Assembly: GCA_039707655.1 (NCBI GenBank)
Contig: CM077674.1
Coordinates: 235,887,904 to 235,951,903, forward strand
DNA from: Elymus sibiricus
Lineage: Eukaryota; Streptophyta; Magnoliopsida; Poales; Poaceae
Direction: 5' to 3'
DNA: 64,000 nt
The translations under genes and the position numbers were made by a program. Every line of letters starts with the position of its first letter. Position 1 is the stretch's first letter. The notes under the pieces are model-generated. The model worked only from the letters and a program-made list of their open reading frames with translations, made no database searches and was not told the origin of the DNA. Below, one piece after another: positions 54,101-64,000 of the stretch.

Positions 54101-55416
54101 GAGTTCATACTTTATCTGGTCGATGAAGGCTGTCCATTGTAATGTAAACAAGGTAATCATCACCAGCCCACTCAATGTCAGAAGTAACTCCTTTAAGTGG
54201 TTGCCCAACATATTTTCCACTCTCCGCATCAATGACATAAAGAGTGTAGGCTTCATCACCGTTAGTATCTTCTCCATAAGCAACTAGCCTACCGCTGGGA
54301 CTGACCTGAAACGAATATTCAGATTCACCTAAATATGAGAACATTGAAGAGACATGCGCACAAGGAGTCATGGAGCACACATTTACACAAACACATGGAG
54401 CAAGGGAAACCAAAATTATACCTTGAAAGCCCCGATGCTGTAATAGTCATGGCCCTCAGCCTTTACATTCTCATCCAAGACAATATGCTCATCAGGGGCA
54501 TCAAGTCCTATGGGCATCACATCGAAGACTGTAATATGGGCATCTGTTGGTACAAGACGCCTGCAGTGTTGTACATACTCCTTGCCAGTCAATGTTCTTT
54601 CATAGTAGTAATACTGCCCTCTGCAAAGAGGCACATCTGTATCATCTTCCTTGATTCTTCCTCGTATTTCAGCAAATATTTCATCCTCCATGTGTTTGAC
54701 ATCTAGAAGAACGGAAAATATATAAGACATAAAGTAAGAGTATAATACTAGATAACTTATAAGATGTAAAAATATATTATTTTAAAAAAAAGGTCTGGTC
54801 TCAAGTACAGCATTAAACTCCCCCTTCAGTTCAGAATGCATTTGTCATCAGTTTCCACTACCACTAGCGATCAAATTATATGATTGCATCGTACCCCTAT
54901 AACATGGCACAAGCAATCAAATTCCACTAGCAATCAAGCTGCACAGGATGACAATCCAAGAATTAAATTCCGCCAATAGAACAACATAAGGCAGGTCGAT
55001 CTACTAGGCACCAACTAGAACCAAATCGAATGTATACAACAAATATCATCAGTCATGACAAATTACTAGAGAATATGGGTGGAGCCTAATTAATTAATTC
55101 GTTGGTGCAGACACACCAAAATCGATTCGCTCCAATCGACCTCTCTAGTAGCATCGTCAGAGACAGCAGGAAGATTCTCACTTGGTTAAACTATCCAATC
55201 CAATCGGATGGTACCGAGCAGAAGCTCCGCAATGGCACATAGGCTCTCACCGGACATGATGGCGGCCGTGTAGTCGTTCTCGGCGCGGAGGTGGGCGAGG
55301 ACGGCGGGGTCGGAGCGGGAGTCGTCTCGGAGCCAGTAGTAGCTGTCGACGCGGACGTCGCCGTGCTCCGCCAGCTCGTGCGGCACCTTCCTTGCCACCG
55401 GCGGCATGGAGGCCAT

Positions 55417-57033
55417 CGCAGATGCGGAGGCGCACGAGTGCGAGGACGAGTCGGCGTAGGGTCTGCCGGGGAGAAGAGGGCGCGGCGGCGGGAGAGGCCC
55501 AGTGGGGTTGGATCAATGTGAAGCAGCTCGGGTCTGTCGGTCCGTGTTCCGACTGTTTTGCCCGTTGACCATACAAGAAACGGCTCTCTCTTTTTAAAAC
55601 AAACAGAAAGATAGATTCATTTTGCAAAAACAGAAGGTAGATTCAGTGCAGCTGATCCAAAGATCACTCAGCCCATAAACTTTAGAAAAAAAAGCCTGGG
55701 CTCTAGTGCATCTTCTTCGTGGCTTCAACAACTAACCAAATCTTCATCATCAGGGACGCTACCACTTAACATGAATAGATGTCCGCGCTTACCGAAGAAA
55801 GGAGAAACTTACACTATGTTGTTGTTGAACTGCCTCCCTTTTGGCACCTTGGTCGGGTGGAATAGAAGGAGACGACGCATCGAGGCGCCAGAGCTCCGCA
55901 AGGCCGTCTTTCAGCCAAAACAGTCGGCCATGAAGCGCTCAAGGCCGACAATAAACCTTTGATGTCAGTAAGCGCTAGAGGGTGTAGTAGCTCCACTGGA
56001 ACATATCGTCGATCCACAGCTGGAGACCCATCTTCGGCGCTACGGACGATCTGAAGAAGTCAGAGACAACCATGTGATCAACTCCTCTTCCTCCACCACG
56101 TCGACAGAAAGAGCATGAAGATATCACCCTTGACTTCACCAAATCCAGTTGTCACTCGATCTTACTGAGCGAGCTTTCTCCGGATCCTCCTGTGACAGGC
56201 ACCGTCCTTCATGGAGATTGAGCTTGAGACGCGGCCAGCGGCCACCAGAAGCGCCTCGCAAGTGCCCATAGAATGCTCGATAAATGGTACGACGCTATGC
56301 GACATAGGCGCAAAGCCCAACTAAATGTGCATCTTCATCCTTTCGTGGATTTTGGTGATTAATGTCAACATATCTTAGGAGACTAATGAATTGTCAAATC
56401 TATTTGAGATTTCGTCCAAAAGATACAACAAGGGAAGTGATGGGTGATCCCTACTTCAAAGACAAGTGTTGGCAAGGCCCAGGACTTAATTTAATATTTT
56501 AGTAATCCAAGATCACAGTAAGTTCATAGTTATGCCGATACTATCGAAAGGGGGTCGAGGTTGCTAAGTTGAGTTCCTTTCTCGAGAATGCTTAAATATC
56601 AAACTCCAAACCCTCAAAGGACTCTCATTTTCCCACTATCCCTTTGATCTTTCACTCCTCGGAGCCACCGAACAACATCCCTTTAGAACCTCTGAACGAC
56701 TCCAGAGATAGTTGTCGCAAACCCTAATTCGGTCGAAGCCTCTAGGATTTTCCATTGGGAGCCCCAGAGCACTTGCACTCCTCTGTACATTGCTCGGACC
56801 TTCCGAACAATTTTTCGTCGGCTTTTCCGAACGAGTCCAGTGGCATGCGTAGGTGAGCCAAAGGCATTCAGAGCCTCGAACAATTCTTGGTTGGACCATC
56901 CGAGCTATTTAAAAGTTGCACTTTTGGTTCTGGTAGGAGATTCCAAGGTAATCATTTGAAGCTGCCGAGCCATGCAAAAAAGTGTGTAAAGGTCACAATT
57001 TTTGGTCCAACCTATATGCACCATCGACTAATG
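55417..57033. other. Intergenic, upstream of the oligopeptidase gene
   Basis: Holds the 5' region of the minus-strand oligopeptidase gene. A degenerate repeat with CGGA(C/G)CTTCCGAA-type motifs occurs at 56640-56900, which resembles a decayed LTR. No gene is supported. Confidence 0.35.
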
Positions 57034-57475
57034 GTGTCCCGGATTAGGGGTCACTCACCACGTCGTCTCCCAACCAGTTGGGACGGGATGAGGACTCCAT
57101 GTTAGTTCACCGACGGGCCACATCAAGGCGGCCCATGGCGCATAGTTGGAATACTTTCGAAGACTTGGCGCATACTTTAGATGTCGTCTACAACATGATT
57201 ACCTTATACGTAGCCGGCCTTGATGTAACCCTAGACCCCCCCGGTATCTATATAAACCAAGGGGTAGGGCTCGTAGATGACAACATCAATCTCGTGGTAG
57301 TTTAACCTGTGGTTTGTACTCCACCCCGAATCAATACAACGCAAAGCAGGACGTTGGGTTTTATCTCCTCGGAGAGCCCGAACTTGGGTAAAACCTCGTG
57401 TCTCTGTTACAATTGTGTCAAGGCTACTAGCTCGGGACCCCTTACCCGAGATCTGTCGAAATCGACTCTGTCACA
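57034..57475 (+). mobile_element. Gypsy-type LTR fragment
   Basis: Starts TGTCCCGGATTAGGGGTCAC. It has TATA-like GTATCTATATAAACCAAG and the motif AGCAGGACGTTGGGTTTTA, and ends CGAAATCGACTCTGTCACA. This layout is that of common Triticeae Gypsy LTRs. No 5-bp duplication matches, so it is a fragment or degraded solo LTR. Confidence 0.6.
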
Positions 57476-57649
57476 GTCTATCCTGCCAATTCCCTCGCAG
57501 CACTTCCGTTCAAATCGCATTTCCAAGAGAGAACTATTCATCTTCAAAGGAATTTCTACACCAACTTCCAAGCCACTCCTTCGGTCTCTAATCCCCGTCT
57601 TTGTTTAACATTCGAACCTCTCCAATCCAAAGATCCATCTTAAGAGAGT

Positions 57650-58640
57650 CTTGAGTGTGGAGTAGATTATATGTTGAAGCACAATATCAAAGAATTCATC
57701 ACCAAGCAACCCATCTTGTTACTTTTGGATGGTGTGTGCGTCCTAAATCGGCTAGGTGTGCTTGGGAGCCTTCGAGGTGTGAAGGAACCAATAAGTTTAT
57801 ATGGGGCCATAGATCGCCTACTTCGAGGTGTGAAGGAATCAAATATATATACACATATATATTTGTTTATCATCTTCCTGCTTGAGGACGAGCATGGATT
57901 AAGCTTGGGATGCTAATATGTCCCAGTGTATCTATAATTTTTGATATGCTCACGTTACTTTTATATCATTATTGCATAGTTGTAGCACAATTTTATATTG
58001 ATTTACTCGAGAAACATATTAATTCAATACCTAGTACTAGTTGTTGCTTTCTCCATGTTTTGGAGTTTTTAGAAAACATCACTTCGAGGACAAAGAAAAT
58101 GGGAAAGAAATATTTCTAGAAGTTTCTCATCGGGAAGGAGCCACGGGAACTAGAAGCCAACATAGAGGGGGGGGGGGGGGGCGACGTGGTCCTGTCTCGC
58201 AGCCTAGGGTTGGTCCGCGATGTGGGGACACATGGGCCACACAGGGCGCTCCTCCACCTCTTGTTCCGCGACGATCCAACCTAGAGTCCTTTTCCGGTAC
58301 TCTACCATAGGGGGAAATTATCGTCGGAGCTCTTCATCAATCTCGCTGCCACCATGTCCATGTGTGAGTAGTCCTCCTTGGATGATGGATCCATAACAAT
58401 AGTTAGATGGCACCCTCTCTCTCTTGCCTCTCAATAAAAAACACATAAGCTGCCTTACATGATTGTGATCCATCTGATGTAATTCTCGGTGTGTTTTATT
58501 GTGGCGTGATGAATTTTCACTTTAAGATTAGATTTATATATGATTTCTTTTGGAATTTTTAAGTTCTTTGATGCATGGTTTATAGACATATATGCTATCC
58601 GATCTATTAGTCTCTCATTGGCCATGTGTAGATTGATGAT
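57650..58640 (+). mobile_element. Degenerate Gypsy 3' region (polypurine tract and LTR)
   Basis: GAGGACGAGCATGGATTAAG then CTTGGGATGC, followed by ATATGTCCCAGTGTATCTAT, matches the polypurine-tract/LTR junction of abundant cereal Gypsy elements. An 18-bp repeat (CTTCGAGGTGTGAAGGAA) lies upstream at 57772 and 57822. A G run interrupts it at 58167-58181. No coding potential remains. Confidence 0.55.
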
Positions 58641-59701
58641 GAGTTGTGTATGTTAGTTAGGTTTAATGTTTCAATTAATCTATCCCAGTGACAAAAAGGG
58701 GAAAAAGCTTGTACTGTGTTATTGCCATTAAGAATAACAATGTAGTTACCCTAGCGGCGGCTCCGCATTGTCCTGGGCCATCGTGTTGGCCGAGGAGAGG
58801 GCAGCCAAGGAGGCGGCGCGACGCGGCGGGAGGGGCCGCACAACATAGCACGCCGCTCCGCGTTCGCCTAGTCTGACGAGGCGTCAACCTGGGTCCGCGA
58901 GGACCCCCGACCTCGTGACCGGTCACTCGGCACCACGAAGGCAGCCGCGCGGCACCACCGCCGCCTCGATGACAAGCTCGCCAAGATCGGCGAGGGGTAT
59001 GCATGCATGATTGGATGGCCGGCTCCTGTATCACTCTTCACGAACGTGTCCACGGACAAATACATGCTCGTTTTAGGGGTCAGTGTTGCAGATACCTGAC
59101 ACATGCAGTCACGAAGTTTATACTGACTGGTTCCCCTTGGTAATCTTCTCCCGAAAATGCTAAACACACAGGCCTATTACGGGAGTTTCCATACAATTCT
59201 CTCCACCCCCTGATTTTCACCGGGGTGGGGCCCTCTTCCTCCCCCTTATAATCCAATAGATAATTGCCTTGTCAAGATTAGCCCGTAAAACTTAAGTAAT
59301 CCTTCGTTGATGTAGCATTGTTCATCTTATCCACGCAGTATACTGACTGGTTTCCTTGGTGATCTTGTCCACGTAGTACTAGTTGTGTTAGGCCACGAGA
59401 GGACAGTGGAACAGCCAGGCGAAATGCTTGATTGAGCGCGATGTCTATCCGCACCGCACCAGCCACCAGCGGTCGAATAGAAGAAGATCGGTCCATTACT
59501 GTTAGGCGGTACGCATCGATCACCACCACGTATTTCCAAACGGCAACTGTACTACTCCTATATAGAACGAAAAGCTGCCGCGCATGTCAATCGTCCTATC
59601 AGACAAACTGTGAAGGTATAATTGGGTGGCGTATCAGTACCAATTTATCACACCCTGTTCGCAGGGCTGCAAGGGGAAGGATTGGACCGAATCAGGGTGT
59701 T

Positions 59702-59719
59702 TTTTTTTTTTTGACAATC
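59702..59719 (-). mobile_element. Ultra-short poly(T) insertion with 19-bp TSD
   Basis: T11 plus GACAATC is flanked by TGGACCGAATCAGGGTGTT at 59683-59701 and 59720-59738. This is the longest duplication of the set and carries no mismatch. Confidence 0.75.
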
Positions 59720-60002
59720 TGGACCGAATCAGGGTGTTGTGCACGCTCGTAGTATCATTTTTGTTACGTACACGAGGAGAGGACCACCAATCATAAATCA
59801 TTATGTCAATCATAATGTGCACTTGCACCTACTATCATGACGTTACGACTCAACTAATCTTCCATCTTTATCCCCTTGGTCTTCCTTCCCAAAAGAATGC
59901 CCATGCTTCTCCCATGGGTACTACAGTACAGTACCAGCAGTACTGCTTGGTCCTCAGAAACCCGAATGCAGAATATACGTATAGTACCAAAACTCGTGGT
60001 AC

Positions 60003-60030
60003 AATCCTCCAAAAAAAAAAAACAAAAAAA
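60003..60030 (+). mobile_element. Ultra-short poly(A) insertion upstream of CLASP
   Basis: AATCCTCC plus A12, C, A7 is flanked by ACTCGTGGTAC at 59992-60002 and 60031-60041; adjoining A residues may extend the repeat. Confidence 0.7.
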
Positions 60031-60312
60031 ACTCGTGGTACCCCCCCTACAAGGGCGGTAACGAAGTAGTATCATACTACATCACCAGGGACCTATTTGC
60101 ACACGAAACTACCCAAGCTCCTACTCTCTGCCTCGGCGCACTCGCACACTCTTTTCCCTCCTGCCTCCCCGTCCCAGATCCGACCAACTCCCCTCCCCGC
60201 CGTCGGCTCGCCCTCCCTGCCATTCCCCGAACTCGCCGGGAACCCTAACCCCAACCGCAGCCAGTAGCCGTCGCCGTAGGCGGGAGAGGAGGAAGCGTCG
60301 GCGCTGGCGGAA

Positions 60313-63300
60313 ATGGAGGCGGCGCTGGAGGCGGCGCGCTCCAAGGACACCAAGGAGCGCCTGGCCGGGGTGGAGCGGCTGCACGAGGCCCTGGAGGCCG
60401 CGGCGCGCCGCGGGCTCACGGCGGCCGAGGTCACGGCGCTCGTCGACACCTGCATGGATCTCACTAGGGACGCCAACTTCCGGGTAGCGCAGGGCGGCCT
60501 GCACGCGCTCTCCGCCGCCGCCGTGCTCGCCGGCGACCACTTCAAGATCCACCTCAATGCCCTCGTGCCCGCCGCCGTCGAGCGCCTCGGCGATGGCAAG
60601 CAGCCTGTCCGTGACGCATCCCGCCAGCTCCTCGTCACGCTCATGGAGGTCAGCTGTCAGCCTCTGCATTGTTGCGTTGCCTTTTGCAAACGTTATACTT
60701 TGTGCTCTCCGAGTTGGGTTTGGGTTCCGGGAAAATGTGGGTTCCATTCTTCCTGGGTAGTTGTAATGAAATATAGTTCGAGTAGAGGATCTCATGTTCC
60801 AGTATATCCATGTTTGTGTTGAAGTGGATGACATAGGGTGGACCTGTTCTGTTTTAGACTCCAATGGAATACCAATTTTGAGTGATGATGAAGCAGTCTT
60901 ACATTCATAAGGCGAACTACCTTGGTTGCTCATCCGAATTAGCAGTGCATGGGGGTCTTTTTCAATGGGTGATCCTGTTTTCTCATGTCAGTGTATCTAA
61001 GCTATTGATGAAGCACAACTAATAATATGTTTCATCCGTGGGTATTCTCTGGGTGCGCCTTCCAGATTACTACAATGTTGGTCTGCCCCCATGCTGCCCT
61101 CTGCTTTCCTATCCTTGCAACCAAAAGAAAGAGACTAGGCAATACATTTATACGTCAACACCCCCCCCCTCGCGTGTGGCTCCCTCAGGCCTAAACGTGT
61201 ACCGAAAGTGGGCTGCAATTTAATTGCGTCAGCCGGGTCTTGAACTCAAGACCTCTTGGCTCTGATACCATGTAGAAGTGCATGCTCTAGCCAATGCAAC
61301 CAAAAGACTGATCTGATGGAAGAGACTAGGCAATACATTTATACGTCAACATATCCCCTCCTGTCTCAAAAACAACATTTCAACGAAATCCTAACAATAA
61401 CTAAGTGAATTAGATTATAATTTCTCTTTTCTAGTGAAATGAACACACCTTGCCTTACCTGAGGCCGAGTGCTGGAATATTTTGACTAAATGAAGGTACT
61501 ACCAGTTTGGACTTACTTTAATTAATGCTTACTTTACACCACTGGATTGAGATGGACATTTGGAGTATAGTATCTGTATCTAGACCTGAGCAGTTAGTGT
61601 ATTTTGCTTTCAGTGGAAAAATATCTGTAATTTTTGTCCTTTAGGTGCTTCACGGTCTTTGTTTTAGGTGCTAATATGGACTTTAGCCAAGCAGAGGTAG
61701 CAAATCCAACCAATAATTCCCTTTTTCTTGTATGTGGCAGCTTCTTTTGGCGCAGTTATACATGTGAAGTTGCGAATTGCACTGACATGATTTTGTATTT
61801 GGATTTAAATACACATTTCATGTATCAACTGTTGTCCGCAGCTCATTTTCGTCCCTAAACTACGAAAGTCACCAAATAGGTCCCTGAACTATGTGATGTG
61901 ACTCATTTTTGTAGTCTTGCCCATGTGACAGTACACGTGGCATGACGACTCAGCGTGAGGGACTGAGGGAGGCACGAGGATATTCTGCACACATGGAAAC
62001 CCCAAAATGCCCAAGGAAAGAGGATTTTGTTACTGATTTATAGTCAAATAAGTGATAAATTTCTATGCGAGGAGGTCCAGCAACCATGCTAGAGCTATAA
62101 CACATGGAAAAGTGTTACGACTCAGTCCTTTTCTCAAGTTTTAGTTCAAAGGAGGAGGGTATTTTGGGTTATCGCATGCACAACATGTTCTCGGCCTTTT
62201 CCTGTCTAGTCAGCGTCCCATGTGTACTGCCACATTGGAAAGAAGACGAGAATGAACTGTGAGGCCACAAAAATCCTATAGAAAGGACAAGGACCAGAAA
62301 AAGGCTGACGGACAAAGGCATGGTGGACTGGCATGACATGAGAAACACGAAACAACAACAGATTTGGTGGACGCAGCGGAAAACAGAGAGCTAGAAGCTA
62401 AGAAGAGCATGCAACACTGAAGAAAGGTGCATGTACGAGACGAAGTCGATGAAACAACCATTGCCGAGAATCACCGGACAGCGACTTTGGACTTTATTTA
62501 TTTATTTATTTTTGATGAGGAGCGAAGTAGCGGAGATGTAGCATGCAGCGCCCAACACTCCAGCGGGTAGACAGACTGCGCAGTGCCCAAAAGCAAGCGG
62601 CAGCATGTAGCATCAGTAGTAGGCAAGCAGCGCACTAGCAGCAACTCCAGCGAGAGCCACGCGTGAGACCAAGTTGCAGGCCCAAGCACTAGAAGGCTGG
62701 ACCAAGTAGTAGTAGCAGCAGGCCCAATCACTAGCAGCCCAACGTAGCAGTAGCCAGCTAACACAGCCGCACATGGCTGCACTGCAGGAGGAGAACGGGG
62801 AAGACCTAGTACTAATACTCCTTAACATGAACCACAATGGGTAGTTAAGGGACCAACTTGGTCACTCTGAAAGTTAGGCACAAAAATGAGGTACGTCAGT
62901 GCGTGTGATAATTCAGGGAAATTGGGTATTCACTCTTATAATTCTGAACACTAGCTATGGGCTGATCCAGCACTTTGCAAGACTAGTTTTTTTTTGGTAC
63001 TTTAAAGTTGAAACATGATGTTTCCCATCATTACAGCATTAAAATTCCCATTTGTTCTTTGAATAAAAACTTCTCAGTGCTATGAGCTTCGATATATCAT
63101 TACCATTCCTATGCTGCATACTCTTGTTTACATGGAAAATTGTCCTTTTGAATTGCACCAAAATCACTAATTTGTCACATAAATGATCATCTATCTAGAT
63201 GTGGAACTATTTTTACCCCATGGCTTTCTCGCGGGGTATAGTGAATTGATTCCGTCTCTCCAATGTCAGGTTTCTTCTCCAACAATCATTGTTGAAAGAG

Positions 63301-64000
63301 CTGGAAGTTATGCTTGGACTCACAAGAGCTGGAGGGTGCGAGAAGAGTTTGTGCGCACCCTTGCAACGGCAGTTGGGCTTTTTGCTTCTACAGAGCTCCT
63401 TCTACAGCGAGTGTTTCTTTCACCTGTATGTCAGGATGTTTTTTCTCCTTATTGGATACGGAATATCTAGTTTTTCCTTTATTTTGTTGCGTAACTGGCA
63501 ATGCTAACTGCTAGTCTTGTTTCAACTACACAGGTCCTGCAATTGTTGAATGATTTGAATCAAAGTGTTAGGGAGGCTGCAATCTCCTGTATCCAGGTGG
63601 TCCATCACAAGCCTGCCCATTTTGATGCTTTTCAGTTACTTATGCAATTTTTCTTCAAATCGCGCTCCCTCTTTGGCTATTGGTTAGAACTTTTTTTTTC
63701 TCTCATGTCTATATTATTGTTGCAGTCCCATCCCCCGTATGATTCTAACTAGATTCTTGTACCAAGCTAATTGACTTAAGAAACGCAAATTATATGTTTG
63801 GATGTTCTCTGGTTGCGTTCCGTTTCTCGTACTCAGTCTCTTGCATTTCCCATATTCTGCATTTTACCCATATACTTTGTTGAACTACTTTAGGACTTTA
63901 GGCAAGAAGGCACCATTACTTACTATGTGGCTACTAACGACATACGAAAGTTATTTTAGGTCTGGTACCAACTACCAACCGCATATCTGTTGAAAACAAA
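60313..64000 (+). CDS. CLASP: CLIP-associated protein CLASP, 5' part (gene runs off the window)
   Basis: Three coding exons are visible: 60313-60648, 63270-63425 and 63534-63596. They join in frame to 185 residues. The protein starts MEAALEAARSKDTKERLAGV and includes HLNALVPAAVERLGDGKQPV, then SSPTIIVERAGSYAW and SWRVREEF, then VLQLLNDLNQSVREAAISCI. This is the first TOG/HEAT-repeat region of plant CLASP, a microtubule plus-end and cortical array protein of about 1,400 residues. The short leader has GGAACCCTAACC, a telo-box-like element, and the ATG (ggaaATGGAGG) is in fair context. Intron 1 is 2.6 kb and carries a TRIM and a TIR element. Further exons lie beyond 64000. Residue order and splice phases are intact so far. 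Confidence 0.92.
61117..61351 (-). mobile_element. TRIM (tiny LTR retrotransposon) in CLASP intron 1
   Basis: Read on the minus strand: LTR of 81 bp (61351-61271) starting TGTTGACGTATAAATG and ending CTTCTACA. Then comes a primer-binding site TGGTATCAGAGCC (initiator Met tRNA type), about 100 bp of interior, and a polypurine tract GAGGGGGGGG just before a second LTR starting TGTTGACG at 61160. The second LTR is recognisable for about 44 bp only, so the element is truncated on that side. Confidence 0.82.
61842..62893. mobile_element. Long-TIR element of about 1.05 kb in CLASP intron 1
   Basis: The left end CTCATTTTCGTCCCTAAACT and AGGTCCCTGAACTA are mirrored by the inverted right end CTCATTTTTGTGCCTAACTT and TGGTCCCTTAACTA. 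The interior has no transposase motif. Target duplication was not established; a Mutator-like origin is only a guess. Confidence 0.65.

Larger units (their letters stand above)
35015..55416 (-). pseudogene. Prolyl oligopeptidase family (S9A, oligopeptidase B-like) gene, probably inactivated
   Basis: Eleven exons on the minus strand: 55416-55251, 54702-54422, 54305-54111, 50187-49845, 48695-48404, 42085-41927, 40957-40592, 40447-40382, 40092-40044, 39954-39831, and 39705 to the 3' end. Native length would be about 705 aa, like the Arabidopsis homologue. Serine peptidases of this family cleave short peptides; an N-terminal beta-propeller precedes the alpha/beta-hydrolase domain. The triad is visible: Ser in GKSAGG (exon 7), Asp in the LND split between exons 9 and 10, and His in GAGH (exon 10). 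Lesion 1: exon 4 has lost 1 (or 4) nt after RGNH near 49945. This shifts the frame until 49903. Its 343-nt length is also inconsistent with the flanking splice phases. Lesion 2: a Copia element (35028-39647) splits the last exon. Introns 3 and 5 are swollen by transposons. Confidence 0.85.
58641..60120. other. Region upstream of CLASP
   Basis: Mostly unrecognised. ORFs on both strands at 58680-59170 and 59280-59540 have no known domains. Contains the two micro-insertions at 59702 and 60003. CLASP 5' leader begins somewhere after about 60100. Confidence 0.35.

Overview
The window is nuclear genomic DNA from a grass, most likely the Triticeae (wheat, barley or Aegilops). Multi-exon genes with GT-AG introns carry GC-rich first exons. 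They are separated and invaded by many cereal transposon types: Stowaway, Tourist/Harbinger, hAT and Mutator MITEs, small Helitrons, Copia and Gypsy LTR pieces, a TRIM and non-LTR retroposons. The assignment to Triticeae is inferred from the repeat style, not from a database search.

Left part (1-17 kb). A decayed Copia element (about 0.6-3.1 kb) is followed by a head-to-head gene pair. The minus-strand gene is mitochondrial ribosomal protein mL41, of which only the first coding exon is in view (3716-3863). The plus-strand gene is mitochondrial polyribonucleotide nucleotidyltransferase PNP2 (4387-13638, 16 coding exons, 974 aa predicted). Both act in mitochondrial gene expression. They share a 523-bp intergenic promoter with three GGCCCA (site II) motifs and a telo-box. 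Downstream is a five-exon GDSL esterase/lipase on the minus strand (14571-16997). It is broken by a small frameshifting deletion and by a 178-bp hAT MITE inserted in a coding exon.

Middle part (17-35 kb). This is a transposon-rich island. It holds two Helitrons in reverse orientation (17986-18449 and 19147-21336), a Mutator-type MITE, a tandemly duplicated small secreted Cys/Pro-rich ORF (22203-22544), a reverse-oriented non-LTR element (25257-26902) and a truncated OPT oligopeptide-transporter pseudogene with two nonsense codons (27166-28700).

Right part (35-64 kb). A minus-strand prolyl-oligopeptidase-family (S9A, oligopeptidase-B-like) gene has 11 coding exons from 55416 down to 35015. 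A young Copia element (35028-39647, 147-bp LTRs differing at one base) sits three to four codons before its native stop. A frameshift lies in exon 4, so the gene is probably a pseudogene. Its introns hold a 4.1-kb solo-LTR-like insertion inside a non-LTR tail, a LINE reverse-transcriptase relic and a foldback transposon with a 34-bp minisatellite. The plus-strand 5' end of the microtubule-associated gene CLASP (60313 onward) closes the window. Its first intron has a recognisable TRIM retrotransposon.

The most unusual recurring signal is a set of about eleven very short insertions. Each is 14-54 nt, ends in poly(A) or begins with poly(T), and is flanked by direct repeats of 8-19 bp. They look like extremely 5'-truncated non-LTR insertions. 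They occur in the mL41/PNP2 promoter, directly after the GDSL stop codon, in introns and just upstream of CLASP.
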